DNA of 64,000 nt from Paenibacillus_E sp040812395 (GCF_040812395.1 NZ_JBFNXH010000005.1:342915-406914), one strand, 5' to 3'; positions 52,452 through 62,060 are shown, numbered from the stretch's first letter. The notes: generated by a model not told the origin, from the letters alone. Program-made: numbers and translations.

Positions 52452-53435
52452 TTACAAACTAACAAATAATTTGAAAAACCTTAAACATTTATTTCTTTGA
52501 TTGTTAATTAAAAAGTCTACATACGATTTTAGCCTGTGATCATGATGAATTTCATTTATTAATGGCAAATCTTCTAGTAGAACTTCTCTTAATCTATCAA
52601 AAAAGCTTGAAAAAGTTTTTGAACGCAATGAATTATATTGATGCATAAAAGCTCCCTCAATGCAGTTTACTAAATAAAATGGCAAAGTTTCATACCCAAG
52701 CCCATTTTCTTTTAAAAACTTTATACTTTCATCTAACATTTGAATAAAATCATTTTGACATTTAATGTTTTTATGTTCATTATACGTAATAGACAATTCA
52801 TTATCTTTTCTATAATAGTACAATCTACTATTAGTTAAAGAAATTTTTTTTGCTAAAGCAAGCACCTGTATTGTGAACAATCTATCTTCATAAATCATTC
52901 CAACTGGAAAACTTAAGCTATTAGTAGTCAGAAAATCTTTTCTATACAATTTATCCCATGCTGCGATACTAGTTGATATCCATGGAAATTCTTTGATATT
53001 AAAACTCTTTCCTTTTAGTAAAAGATAATTTTTTTCATCTCTAAAAGGCTTTAGAGGTTTTTCATCTCCATAATATAACCAAAAATCAGTTACAACGACA
53101 TCTGATGAACTTTTTTCTGCTAAGAGGTATAATTCTTCAAACATTTTTTCATCTATAAAGTCATCTCCATCAACAAAACCTATATACTTACCTTTTGCAA
53201 TTTTCATTCCATTGTTTCTTGAAGCAGATAGCCCAGAGTTTTCTTGGTTAATTATTACTATTCTGTCTTCTTTTTTTTTGTACTTTTCAAAAATGCCCAA
53301 TGTAGAGTCCGTAGAACCATCATTTACACAAATAATCTCAACATCTTTGAATGTTTGATTAACTATACTATTTAAACATTTTTCTAAGTATGCCTCACCA
53401 TTATATACAGGTACAATTATAGAAATCTCTGGCAC
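52452..53435 (-). CDS. Glycosyltransferase family 2 (EpsJ-like)
   Basis: Protein of 327 aa starting at a GTG (AAAGGAG upstream). ISIIVPVYNGEAYLEKCLNS, VNDGSTDST, SRNNGMKIAKGKY and GFVDGDDFID are GT2 signatures with the DxD-like DGDD. The C-terminal 120 residues are a helical extension common in capsule GT2 enzymes. Acceptor and donor not predictable. Confidence 0.93.
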   Translation of the reverse strand: MPEISIIVPVYNGEAYLEKCLNSIVNQTFKDVEIICVNDGSTDSTLGIFEKYKKKEDRIVIINQENSGLSASRNNGMKIAKGKYIGFVDGDDFIDEKMFEELYLLAEKSSSDVVVTDFWLYYGDEKPLKPFRDEKNYLLLKGKSFNIKEFPWISTSIAAWDKLYRKDFLTTNSLSFPVGMIYEDRLFTIQVLALAKKISLTNSRLYYYRKDNELSITYNEHKNIKCQNDFIQMLDESIKFLKENGLGYETLPFYLVNCIEGAFMHQYNSLRSKTFSSFFDRLREVLLEDLPLINEIHHDHRLKSYVDFLINNQRNKCLRFFKLFVSL

Positions 53436-53452
53436 GATATTAATCTCCTTTG

Positions 53453-54556
53453 CTACTTTAAAAACTCTCGTTTAACATCAAGAAGCACAGCTGCAATCAC
53501 TTTATCCATATCAAGATATTTATAAGTTCCAAGTCTCCCACCAAATAGTATATTTTTGTCATTTTCAGCTAACTTTAAATATTTTTTAAATAAACTATTA
53601 TTCTTATCATCATTAATAGGGTAATAAGCTTCCTCGCCTACTTCCCATTCCTTTGGATACTCTTTTGTTATTACAGTATTTTTTTGTTTACCAAACTCAA
53701 AATGCTTATGCTCAATAATTCTTGTATGTTTAGTGTCGGAGTCAGTAAAGCTTACTACAGCATTGCCTTGATAATTTTCGATGCCCAGTACCTCATTTTC
53801 AAATTTCAAACTTCTATACTCAAGCGCTCCATACTTGTATCCATAGTACTCATCAATCATTCCTGTAAACACGAGTTTGTTTGCATATTTCGAAAAATCT
53901 TTATACTTTTGAAAAAAGTCTACATTGGTTTCAACGTCTATACCATCTAACATTTTATTGATTATGTTTGTATAACCGCCTATAGGAATCCCTTGATATC
54001 TGTCGTTAAAATAGTTATTATCATAAGTAAACCTTAAGGGCAATCTTTTAATTATAAATGCAGGTAAATCTGTGCATTTTCTTCCCCACTGCTTTTCAAC
54101 ATATGATTTAATCAGTTTTTCATATATGTCCGTTCCAACCGAATTTATAGCTTGCTCTTCAATATTTTGTGGCTCTTCAGTATAAAACTTCTTACTTTGT
54201 TCAGCTATAATGTCTTGTGCTTCTTTTGGAGTTGCAATGTTCCATAGCCTGGAAAAAGTATTCATATTAAAAGGCAAGTTATAGATCTCACCTTTATAAT
54301 TTGCAACTGGTGAAAGAATAAAATGATTGAACTCGGCAAACTGATTTATGTAATCCCATATTTCTTTATTATGAGTATGAAAAATATGTGCACCATACTT
54401 ATGAACGTTTATGTCATATTGATTCTCAGTATAGATATTACCTCCAACATGGTCTCTTTTCTCAATTACAAGACATTTCTTACCTCTTTTTTTTGCCTCA
54501 TATGCAAAAATACTACCATATAGCCCACTTCCAGCTATCAAGTAATCATATTTCAT
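53453..54556 (-). CDS. glf: UDP-galactopyranose mutase
   Basis: Protein of 367 aa with FAD-binding YLIAGSGLYGSIFAYEA, RDHVGGNIYTE, HKYGAHIFHTHNKEIWDYI, RLPLRFTYDNNYFNDRYQGI and a C-terminal GGRLGTYKYLDMD, all diagnostic of Glf. It converts UDP-galactopyranose to UDP-galactofuranose, so the product should contain galactofuranose. The transferase using it is probably one of the neighbouring GT genes. Confidence 0.97.
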   Translation of the reverse strand: MKYDYLIAGSGLYGSIFAYEAKKRGKKCLVIEKRDHVGGNIYTENQYDINVHKYGAHIFHTHNKEIWDYINQFAEFNHFILSPVANYKGEIYNLPFNMNTFSRLWNIATPKEAQDIIAEQSKKFYTEEPQNIEEQAINSVGTDIYEKLIKSYVEKQWGRKCTDLPAFIIKRLPLRFTYDNNYFNDRYQGIPIGGYTNIINKMLDGIDVETNVDFFQKYKDFSKYANKLVFTGMIDEYYGYKYGALEYRSLKFENEVLGIENYQGNAVVSFTDSDTKHTRIIEHKHFEFGKQKNTVITKEYPKEWEVGEEAYYPINDDKNNSLFKKYLKLAENDKNILFGGRLGTYKYLDMDKVIAAVLLDVKREFLK

Positions 54557-54580
54557 AAAACCATCCTTTTCTTTGCTTGA

Positions 54581-55309
54581 TTAACTTTCAGTATAGCTAT
54601 TAAAAACTTCTCTCGCATTTCCAATTGCCATTATTTCCCCCTTGTCAATCCAAACAGCCCTATCACACATTTTTTTCATCTGGCTCATGGAATGAGAAAC
54701 TAACAAAATAGTTGTCCCCCCATCCATCATTGCCTTCATTTTTAACTCACACTTTTCTTGAAACTTATAATCGCCTACCCCTAATATTTCATCAACTATC
54801 AATATATCCGGGGTGACCAAAGTTGCGATAGAAAAACCTAATCGTGCAATCATTCCAGATGAATAATTTTTGATAGGAACATTTACAAAATCGTGCAATT
54901 CAGCAAAATCGATAATCTCTTCAAATTTCCCCTTCATAAACGATTTAGAATGACCTAACACTGCACCATTCAAAAAAATATTTTCCGATGCTGTCAAGTC
55001 CATATCAAATCCTGCTCCAAGTTCTATAAGTGGAGCAATGCTTCCATTCACTTTTACATTCCCTTTTGTTGGTTTGAGTACCCCCGCTATTGTCTTAAGA
55101 AGGGTGCTTTTTCCCGAACCATTAAATCCTACGATTCCAAAAACCTCACCTTTTTTCACATCAAAAGATATATTATTTAGGGCCCAAAACTCCTCGTGAG
55201 CAAGATCTTTTTTAACAAACTTAACGAAATATTCCTTCAAACTATCAACTTTTTCACTATTCAAATGAAATTTTATTGACACATCTCTTACTTCAACAAT
55301 ATTCTCCAT
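54581..55309 (-). CDS. ABC transporter ATPase for polysaccharide export (Wzt/TagH-like)
   Basis: Protein of 242 aa: Walker A GFNGSGKSTLL, signature YSSGMIARLGFS, Walker B ILIVDEILGVGD, the usual form of ABC-2-type glycan exporters. It ends after the ATPase domain with no C-terminal glycan-binding domain, so it should not select a capped O-chain. Pairs with the permease gene 16 bp upstream. Confidence 0.95.
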   Translation of the reverse strand: MENIVEVRDVSIKFHLNSEKVDSLKEYFVKFVKKDLAHEEFWALNNISFDVKKGEVFGIVGFNGSGKSTLLKTIAGVLKPTKGNVKVNGSIAPLIELGAGFDMDLTASENIFLNGAVLGHSKSFMKGKFEEIIDFAELHDFVNVPIKNYSSGMIARLGFSIATLVTPDILIVDEILGVGDYKFQEKCELKMKAMMDGGTTILLVSHSMSQMKKMCDRAVWIDKGEIMAIGNAREVFNSYTES

Positions 55310-55325
55310 GATTACCTCACTGTAT

Positions 55326-56102
55326 CTACATATAATAAATAAATTTATTCTGATTTTTATAGAAAATAAACATCCCAGCTATAAGTGTTATAACGCCTAT
55401 TAAACAACAAATTAAATTTAATTGAATCGTTGGCAACGTCCCGTATAAAATTATTTCTCTAAAATATTCCACATAATAATATAAAGGATTATAATCAATA
55501 ACTCCTTTTAAATAATCTGGGATTATACTTACTGGATAAAATATCGGAGTAAAATACATCCAAGCAGTCAAGAGAATACCGTAGATATGCAGCATATCTC
55601 TAAAAAATACAGCTAGTACTGAAAGAATCATCCCCAACCCTAAAGAAAAGAGGAATAAATATAAAATTGGAAGTGGAAACAAAAATACTGTTGCTGTTAC
55701 TTTAACTTCGGTTATAAATAGCATAATTACAATGGCACCCAGTGAAAACAATAAATTAATCAGGCTTGAACAAACTTTAGATAAAGGAAAAATATATTTA
55801 GGAATATATACTTTTTTCAAAAGCGAAGCATTTGAAAAAACAGATGACATAGCTGCACTGGTTGCTTCTGAAAAAAAACTAAACATAAGTTGCCCAGTAA
55901 GCAAATAAATAGGATAATTCGGTATATCAAATTTAAAAAGGTTAGAGAATACCAAGGTAAGTACAATCATCATCAGAAATGGATTTAACAAACTCCACAA
56001 ATAACCTAATATTGAGCGCCTGTATTTTACCTTTAAGTCCCTAGCAACTAACTCCTTTAATAGATGTGTGTACCTCATAAAATTTTTAATGTATTGCTCC
56101 AT
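55326..56102 (-). CDS. ABC-2 type polysaccharide export permease (Wzm/TagG-like)
   Basis: Protein of 258 aa from the ATG at 56102 (AAAGGAT upstream). Six membrane helices. Signatures LVARDLKVKYRRSILGYLWSLLNPF and MYFTPIFYPVSIIP are typical. First gene of the AT-rich operon running to the IS element. With the Wzt-like ATPase it would export lipid-linked glycan across the membrane. Confidence 0.95.
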   Translation of the reverse strand: MEQYIKNFMRYTHLLKELVARDLKVKYRRSILGYLWSLLNPFLMMIVLTLVFSNLFKFDIPNYPIYLLTGQLMFSFFSEATSAAMSSVFSNASLLKKVYIPKYIFPLSKVCSSLINLLFSLGAIVIMLFITEVKVTATVFLFPLPILYLFLFSLGLGMILSVLAVFFRDMLHIYGILLTAWMYFTPIFYPVSIIPDYLKGVIDYNPLYYYVEYFREIILYGTLPTIQLNLICCLIGVITLIAGMFIFYKNQNKFIYYM

Positions 56103-56352
56103 TAATATCAATCCTTTATTATTGATGTTTCAAGCATTTTTGCATTCTCATTACCTCTCGAAGTTACTTTTATTTTCAGTGAATCATTTCATGAGAGCAA
56201 GAGATCTATTACGCGTTCACCGCACGAGACAATTATTTGAAAGCACGCATGTTTACCTACTCACCCTAGTCTGATCAAAACATTCATTTGGAAACCACCT
56301 CCCAATATGCTAAAATTAAACACGAACTTTAGCAAAAAAGGAGACTGTTTTC

Positions 56353-59112
56353 ATGAGTGCAAGTAAGAATGCGTACGCGGCTTCGCGAGCGAAGTCGAAT
56401 GGAACGATAACGACAGAGAAAAGCTCTGTGATCTTTTGGGTTTTAGCCATTTTTACTGGCTTGTTTATGTTCTGGGCACCGTTTCAACGGGCATTATTTA
56501 ATGCCGGTAATTTTGATTTTGAGCGATCTATTTACTCCGCTTCGGCGTGGTCTTCCATCATTTTGCTTTTGATCGCCATCCTTGCCTTTTTCGTTTATAA
56601 GCTTAAGGAACAAAAAGATGTAATGACCATTTTGGTCATGCTGATGCCGCTCACTTATGTAGTTTCGTTGTCGAATGCAGCATCTCATTACATGGCAACG
56701 AATATGGTCTACATACAAATGCTGTATGCAACCTTCTTCATTTTAGGCGTATTTCTGACAAAAAACAAGCTTGGCACGTCGATTACTGCCGGAATCGTCA
56801 TGATCTCCGGTTACTTCGTTGTCATATTTGGACTTATGTATTGGCTGGGTAATGGTAACTTTGCAGGTCACTTGGTAAGTTGGTTTGCAATAATGAATGA
56901 AAGCAATCCATATATATACAGCAATGCCGTTATGACGGACTCCAACGGTCTGCGTCTCACTTCCGTATTCCAATATGCAAATACCTACGCGGCCTACTTA
57001 ATTATGTTGTTCCTTGGCTCCCTATTTTTCATTGTGAAGTCTCGAAAATGGTATGCAGTGCTGCCCCACGCACTGATGATGGTGCCGATGATTGTATCTT
57101 TCTGGCTTACCCTCTCTCGTGGTGCGATTGTTGTTATTCCCGTTATTTTCTTGATCATGCTGTTCTTTCTCACTATTAGCAGACAAATCCTGGCACTCAT
57201 TCAGCTTGGACTTGCCTTTGCTGCCTCTCTGCTTATTCTAACAAAAATAACGACGATAGGCACTGAGTTGCAAAAACTACCAACTGCTTCAGGCTCTTGG
57301 AACGGTTGGTCAATTTTGCTTCTTGCATCCGTAGCCTTTGCCGCCCTCGCTATCGTTATTCAACTCTTTGGGGCGCCCTGGTTAGAGCGTATCACGGCTC
57401 GTTTTGCGGCCAAAAAGTTTGCGACTTTCATTCTTCCTATTGGAGCTATTATTGTCGGTCTACTTGGGGCTTTTCTGCTCCTTAGTGATACAGGACTGAA
57501 AAATGTTCTTCCTGAGAATGTTAAGACACGTCTCGCCAATATTGACTTCCAGCAGCACAGTGTTTTGGAGCGAGGTACTTTTTATAAAGATGCTGTGAAA
57601 CTGTGGTCCGACTATCCGATTATCGGGGCAGGCGGTGGCGCGTGGGCATCTCTCTACGAGAAATATCAAAATAACCCATATACGAGCCGACAAGCTCATA
57701 ACTTTGCTCTACAGTATTTAGTCGAGGCTGGTGCATTAGGATTCCTTGCTTTTGTCGGATTCGTGATTGCGGTTATGGTCTTCTATATCCGAAGCTACAT
57801 GAAGAGTTCACAAGAAAAAAGGGATCTGCATTTTCTCTTCTTTATTGTTACGGTTGCTTTGCTTGTTCACAGTATGATTGACTTCGATTTAAGCTATGTT
57901 TACTTGGGCGCTTTGCTGTTTCTTGCACTCGGGGCCATGCTTTCTAACAGCGCATCTAAACCGCTCCGTATGAAATCAGATTCTGTTGCTTTGCACAAAG
58001 CATTCCCTGCGCTGCTGGCCGTCTTATCCATCATCATGTTCTATATATCCGTGCAGCTTGTTTCTGCGAATAGCTCGTATAAAGAAGCGATTGAAGTCGT
58101 CAAAAGGAGTAAAGATTACAATCAAATTGTCACTCCACTGGACAAAGCCATTGCTCTTCATCCAGCTCACCCTGACTATTTATTAACGGGGGCAATCAAC
58201 AGAATCGGAATTCTTCTTCAAGTCTATAGTCAAGTTAAAGCGGAAGACCCGAAGAAGAGCGAGACTTTTATAAATCAAGCAATAGATCTAACAAATCAGT
58301 TGATGATCAAAGAACCACATAACCGATTCGTTGCCTATCAACAGCTAAATATACTGCTCATGCAAGGCAAAAAGCAGGATGCCCTGGATTGGGCGAACAA
58401 GCAAATTCCTAACTTCCCTTGGTATATCGAATTGTATGAGAAGAGCATGGCATTAAATGTGGATCTTGCGAATCAAGCGAAGGAGAACAATACAGCAGAG
58501 TATAATAACCATCTGGATCAAGCGATGGCTGTTTATTCTCAAGTTCAACAGCGTATCGAATCACTAAAAAACTTGCCTAAGGGACAGTTGCAAGGACGTG
58601 ACTTCTCGGTTTCTCCTAGCATTGCCTTGAGTGTAGGACGAATTTCCTTCATGCGTGGGGATTACCCTACTGCCGTGAACATGTATGAGAAAAGTCTTTC
58701 GTTAAATGTAGAACTTGCGAATCAAGCAAAGGCTAACAATATGAAAGCAGACTACAATAATTACTTAAACCAAGCGATGTCGACATATTCCGAAGTTCAA
58801 CAGAGCATCGAGTTGCTGAAAAATTCTCCTGAGGGCCAACGTGACTTCAAAGTTACGCAAGGCATTGCCTTGAGTGGAGGACAAGCTGCCTTCATGCATG
58901 GCGATTACGCAGAAGCCGTGAACATGCTCAAGCCATTCCTCAGCGACCAGTTAGATGACCAGACGAACCGTTTGATTGCCAGATGGTATGCGGCGGCTAC
59001 ACAAAAGCAAGGGACTGTGGATCAAGCGCTGATAGACAAGTTGATCGCCAAAGATCCAAACGAGAAACAAGTTGTCGATTCCTTAATAAATACAAACTTC
59101 CAGTTAAAATAA
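56353..59112 (+). CDS. O-antigen ligase/polymerase-like membrane protein with TPRs
   Basis: Protein of 919 aa with GGAGA before the ATG. About 12 membrane helices in residues 25-600, including the Wzy_C/WaaL region with VLERGTFYKDAVKLWSDYPI and GAGGGAWASLYEKYQ, plus HNFALQYLVEAG (family His). The last 320 residues are soluble, with TPR-like repeats: YPTAVNMYEKSLSLNVELANQ and YAEAVNMLKPFL. Divergent from the Wzm operon. It could polymerise a Wzy-type glycan or ligate one to an acceptor. Confidence 0.88.
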   Translation: MSASKNAYAASRAKSNGTITTEKSSVIFWVLAIFTGLFMFWAPFQRALFNAGNFDFERSIYSASAWSSIILLLIAILAFFVYKLKEQKDVMTILVMLMPLTYVVSLSNAASHYMATNMVYIQMLYATFFILGVFLTKNKLGTSITAGIVMISGYFVVIFGLMYWLGNGNFAGHLVSWFAIMNESNPYIYSNAVMTDSNGLRLTSVFQYANTYAAYLIMLFLGSLFFIVKSRKWYAVLPHALMMVPMIVSFWLTLSRGAIVVIPVIFLIMLFFLTISRQILALIQLGLAFAASLLILTKITTIGTELQKLPTASGSWNGWSILLLASVAFAALAIVIQLFGAPWLERITARFAAKKFATFILPIGAIIVGLLGAFLLLSDTGLKNVLPENVKTRLANIDFQQHSVLERGTFYKDAVKLWSDYPIIGAGGGAWASLYEKYQNNPYTSRQAHNFALQYLVEAGALGFLAFVGFVIAVMVFYIRSYMKSSQEKRDLHFLFFIVTVALLVHSMIDFDLSYVYLGALLFLALGAMLSNSASKPLRMKSDSVALHKAFPALLAVLSIIMFYISVQLVSANSSYKEAIEVVKRSKDYNQIVTPLDKAIALHPAHPDYLLTGAINRIGILLQVYSQVKAEDPKKSETFINQAIDLTNQLMIKEPHNRFVAYQQLNILLMQGKKQDALDWANKQIPNFPWYIELYEKSMALNVDLANQAKENNTAEYNNHLDQAMAVYSQVQQRIESLKNLPKGQLQGRDFSVSPSIALSVGRISFMRGDYPTAVNMYEKSLSLNVELANQAKANNMKADYNNYLNQAMSTYSEVQQSIELLKNSPEGQRDFKVTQGIALSGGQAAFMHGDYAEAVNMLKPFLSDQLDDQTNRLIARWYAAATQKQGTVDQALIDKLIAKDPNEKQVVDSLINTNFQLK

Positions 59113-59118
59113 ATAAAG

Positions 59119-59148
59119 AAAATGCCACAGTCGATGTGGCATTTTTTT
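59119..59148 (+). terminator. Terminator of the ligase-like gene
   Basis: AAATGCCACA-GTCGA-TGTGGCATTTTTTT, directly after the stop codon. Confidence 0.93.
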
Positions 59149-59205
59149 GTTGTCTTCCCCCAGCCCGAATCATTGCTGATTCAAAGCCAGGGGTTGTTTC
59201 GCTCC

Positions 59206-59442
59206 CTATTCTCTTGGAAAACCTTGATGCGGGTGGTGGCCGCCGCAGTACACGTCTTTCTCCGAACATGTGTACACATGCTCGTAACAAGGGACGCAGT
59301 GATGTCTGTTGATGATCTCAATGGGATGAATAACTTGAACTTTTTGCGGGTGGTAATAGTCTCTTACGATTCTTTGGGGGTCAGTCATAATAGGGTCCGC
59401 GGGGGGACATTGATATTTTCCTTGGTTGGGTTGGTAAGCCAT
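59206..59442 (-). CDS. CotD-like spore coat protein
   Basis: Protein of 78 aa, rich in His, Cys, Tyr and Pro: RIVRDYYHPQKVQVIHPIEI, NRHHCVPCYEHVYTC and GGHHPHQGF. This matches the composition and the HPxxxxxxxHxxxxxH layout of inner spore coat protein D. GAGGAG precedes the ATG. Single gene, convergent with the ligase-like gene. Expected only in sporulating cells (SigK genes in Bacillus), though I cannot assign the promoter. Confidence 0.8.
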   Translation of the reverse strand: MAYQPNQGKYQCPPADPIMTDPQRIVRDYYHPQKVQVIHPIEIINRHHCVPCYEHVYTCSEKDVYCGGHHPHQGFPRE

Positions 59443-59604
59443 GAAACGTCAACTCCTCATATAGGTTTGTGTTAATATACGTTTATCCCTAGTCCGCGGA
59501 GTGTACCATCGCCTATTCTTTGTAGAAATGGGCGATTTCGAAGTGAAATCTACGCAAACATCCAAGCCGCTTAGTAACTGTTAGCCTGATGTACAAGAAA
59601 ACTG

Positions 59605-59633
59605 TTGAATTATTTAAAATAATGGTATATGTA
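59605..59633 (+). promoter_or_regulatory. Probable promoter of the agrB-like operon
   Basis: TTGAAT, 17-nt spacer, TATGTA, about 38 nt before the agrB start. Confidence 0.4.
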
Positions 59634-59670
59634 TAGGAGAAGAAAGTGCGTTCGGGAGGCGAAGGGTACG

Positions 59671-60207
59671 ATGTTCGTAAATCAAATTGCCGAAAAAATC
59701 GCAACTTCCATACATAACAACAGCACGCAACCCTCATCTTCGGTTCATGTCATGAAGTATGCACTAATAAATCTGTCTAATTACCTCGCCATTGTTTCAA
59801 TAGTCGAAATCGTTTGCATTCTGACAGGCGGCTTTTGGCGTTCGCTTATTCCACTTATTGCTTTTCCAGTTCTGCGTTATTTTTCCGGCGGGCTGCATCT
59901 GAAGCACTCTAATGCCTGCAATGTGCTTACCGCATTCTTCATGCTTGCATCCATATATATACCTATGAATTACTGGTACCTCGGTATTGTTACCAATGTT
60001 TTAGCTCTTCTCATCACTTTACTTAGGGCCCCAACGAACATCAGCCGTTTTACGGAAAGTCAATATCCAGCGATTAAGATGGCTGCTGCTTGTGTGATCA
60101 GCATCAATTTCTTCATTCAGTCTCCTCTGCTCGCCATCATTTTTTTCCTGCAGGCATTAACTTTACTTAAAAGTGTACAAAAAGCAGCGAAGCGTTATGG
60201 ATTTTGA
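59671..60207 (+). CDS. agrB: AgrB-family peptide-processing membrane protease
   Basis: Protein of 178 aa from the ATG at 59671 (GGAGGCGAAGGG upstream). Five or six membrane helices and the AgrB active-site pattern RYFSGGLHLKHSNACNV, with the catalytic His (GGLH) and Cys (NAC) seven residues apart. AgrB cuts AgrD and forms its thiolactone or lactone ring. Its stop codon overlaps the start of the CPBP gene. The likely substrate gene lies at 61800-61958 on the other strand. Confidence 0.92.
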   Translation: MFVNQIAEKIATSIHNNSTQPSSSVHVMKYALINLSNYLAIVSIVEIVCILTGGFWRSLIPLIAFPVLRYFSGGLHLKHSNACNVLTAFFMLASIYIPMNYWYLGIVTNVLALLITLLRAPTNISRFTESQYPAIKMAAACVISINFFIQSPLLAIIFFLQALTLLKSVQKAAKRYGF

Positions 60208-60856
60208 AAGCTTGTCGATAGTACTCATCACTTTGTTTCCTCTTCTCGGTTACCTGTATTACAAAAAAATACCATCTATCGGTAAATTGAAGTTCTATTT
60301 GTTTCTGATCGGCTGGTATTGGATGCTCACAGCTTTTCTTTATATGGTAAACCCAAGGCATCTCCACTTCACAGTGGAGAAATTAGAAATATCACTTATT
60401 TTCAAATTATGCCTATGGACAGTAATTCTCGTTTGGCTGCTTTCAGAAGCACTTCCTGTTGTACTAGCCTTAATGAGTAAAAGTTATCGCAGCACCATAC
60501 AACGCGAAGTCATTCTTAATAATTCAATACCGCTTACTTTAAAAGAGAGAGCCTTATTTGTACTGGTGGCTTTAACGGTTGGCTTTTGTGAAGAAGTATT
60601 GTGGCGAGGATTGTTACCTGTCTTGTTACATGATCTCTCACTGCCACTTTGGCTTAGCTTTCTTGCAGCAGGTATTTCTTTTGGACTGGGGCATTTTCTT
60701 CAGGGATGGAGAGGGGTTCTAAATAGCTTTATATTTGCTACAGCTGCTACGCTCATATTCGTCCTAACCGGGAGCTTGCTCATGCCGATCATTCTCCATG
60801 TTCTTTACGACCTGAGACTAGTTTTAACGGGTGTTATTATTCACTCAAAAAAATAA
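60197..60856 (+). CDS. CPBP-family intramembrane metalloprotease
   Basis: Protein of 219 aa from the ATG at 60197, overlapping the agrB stop codon. About six membrane helices. CPBP/Abi motif 1 is CEEVLWRGLL and motif 2 is ISFGLGHFLQGW (FxxxH), followed by the MPIILHVLYDL third motif. Such proteases remove CaaX-like ends or mature and give immunity to peptides. In this operon it may process the AgrD peptide or its leader remnant, an inference. Confidence 0.9.
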   Translation: MDFESLSIVLITLFPLLGYLYYKKIPSIGKLKFYLFLIGWYWMLTAFLYMVNPRHLHFTVEKLEISLIFKLCLWTVILVWLLSEALPVVLALMSKSYRSTIQREVILNNSIPLTLKERALFVLVALTVGFCEEVLWRGLLPVLLHDLSLPLWLSFLAAGISFGLGHFLQGWRGVLNSFIFATAATLIFVLTGSLLMPIILHVLYDLRLVLTGVIIHSKK

Positions 60857-60907
60857 AGAAAGCATTTATTAATAGAGATATTCACTTAGAGAAGGAGTAG
60901 TGATAGT

Positions 60908-61705
60908 ATGGGATTTTTTGAGGTCTTATGTATGATTATTGTCTCAGGCTTTTCGTATTGTGCTGTGGTTGTTTTTACATTCAGTTTATTTCAGGTGCCT
61001 CTTAAAAAATCGCATGTTTTTAATGGAAAAAGTTTTTATGAGGATAAAATCTATGATGTCAAACTTACAATCCTTGTACTAGCGTTAACCATCACTAATT
61101 ATTACACAAAGTTCATTCTGCATAGCCCCTTATTCCTACTAATAACGGTATTTGTTTTTGTAGCAGTATTGATTTTAATTAGACGATATCCATTTCTTTA
61201 TGCATTTATTGTCGTGGCAACGGGTTATATTTTCACAGTAACTGTTGATGTAGCTGTTACTCTCTCCGGGATCTCACTTGGATTAACGAGTGATGAAAAG
61301 CTTAATTCAAACCTACTGCATTATTCCACAGCAAATATCCTTTATTCATTATTGCTATTTACAATGGCGTGGATTATTAAGAAATTGAACATTAATTTGT
61401 CGTTTATAACAAGAAGATTTGTTGGGAAATACGCATTTAATAGGAAAAATTTTATTTGGGCATCTATCTTGCTAGTTGGGATTACATACCTGCAGGTTTC
61501 CTGGTTCGGACTACATGCTCCATCGCTATATATTTGGATATTTATTGGTGCGGTTTCCCTGCTTATTGCAAGTCTCATTAATGCATTTATCCGGAATAAG
61601 GAACATGTCCAAGCAAGGTACGGTGCATACGAATCCTCTTCCAAAGCGATGGAACAATTTCTAAAGCATGTTGAAGAAACGAAAAAAATGAACGATAGTC
61701 ATTAA
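60908..61705 (+). CDS. Polytopic membrane protein, AgrC-sensor-like without kinase
   Basis: Protein of 265 aa with six or seven membrane helices and a short cytoplasmic tail (AMEQFLKHVEETKKMNDSH). Size and topology resemble the AgrC sensor half, but no HisKA or HATPase part follows; the stop codon comes about 35 residues after the last helix and a terminator follows. It may be a peptide receptor or immunity protein, or unrelated to AgrC. Third gene of the agrB operon. AGAAGGAG precedes the ATG. Confidence 0.6.
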   Translation: MGFFEVLCMIIVSGFSYCAVVVFTFSLFQVPLKKSHVFNGKSFYEDKIYDVKLTILVLALTITNYYTKFILHSPLFLLITVFVFVAVLILIRRYPFLYAFIVVATGYIFTVTVDVAVTLSGISLGLTSDEKLNSNLLHYSTANILYSLLLFTMAWIIKKLNINLSFITRRFVGKYAFNRKNFIWASILLVGITYLQVSWFGLHAPSLYIWIFIGAVSLLIASLINAFIRNKEHVQARYGAYESSSKAMEQFLKHVEETKKMNDSH

Positions 61706-61715
61706 TTTTAAACAT

Positions 61716-61764
61716 AAAGGAGATTTCCTCTTAGTCCGAATTGAAACTAACGAAAATCTCCTTT
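61716..61764. terminator. Bidirectional terminator between the agr-type operon and agrD
   Basis: AAAGGAGATTT (61716-61726) pairs with AAATCTCCTTT (61754-61764); A- and T-rich flanks on both sides. Confidence 0.75.
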
Positions 61765-61799
61765 ATCTTTTCCATGATTCATATTTTTGATAAAGCTAG

Positions 61800-61958
61800 C
61801 TATTTAGTAACTTTACGTTTCATGTGCTCATGTTTATATTCCTGTAATTCTGCTGGAAGCTCTTGTTCATGGCAGCCCCATGTGCAACCAGTTATCGCTT
61901 GTCGGCGTGCCATTGCAGTCAATACTCGGTTTGCAATATTAGCAAAAAGTCTTTTCAT
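61800..61958 (-). CDS. agrD: AgrD-like cyclic autoinducer precursor
   Basis: A 52-aa peptide with a strong AAAGGGGGTG site. An amphipathic basic N-terminus (MKRLFANIANRVLTAMARRQ) is followed by the presumed signal region around ITGCTWGC and an acidic C-terminal recognition segment HEQELPAELQEY; P-x-EL is the AgrD hallmark. Either Cys could form the ring with the processed C-terminus. It lies opposite to and downstream of the agrB operon instead of directly after agrB, so its expression is separate. Confidence 0.7.
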   Translation of the reverse strand: MKRLFANIANRVLTAMARRQAITGCTWGCHEQELPAELQEYKHEHMKRKVTK

Positions 61959-62060
61959 AGTTACACCCCCTTTCCATCTAAACAATGATTGGAGATATAA
62001 ACCTATTTCTAAGACACCCCAACAAAATTTCACAGTTTTTTCACATGTAAATATTAACAA

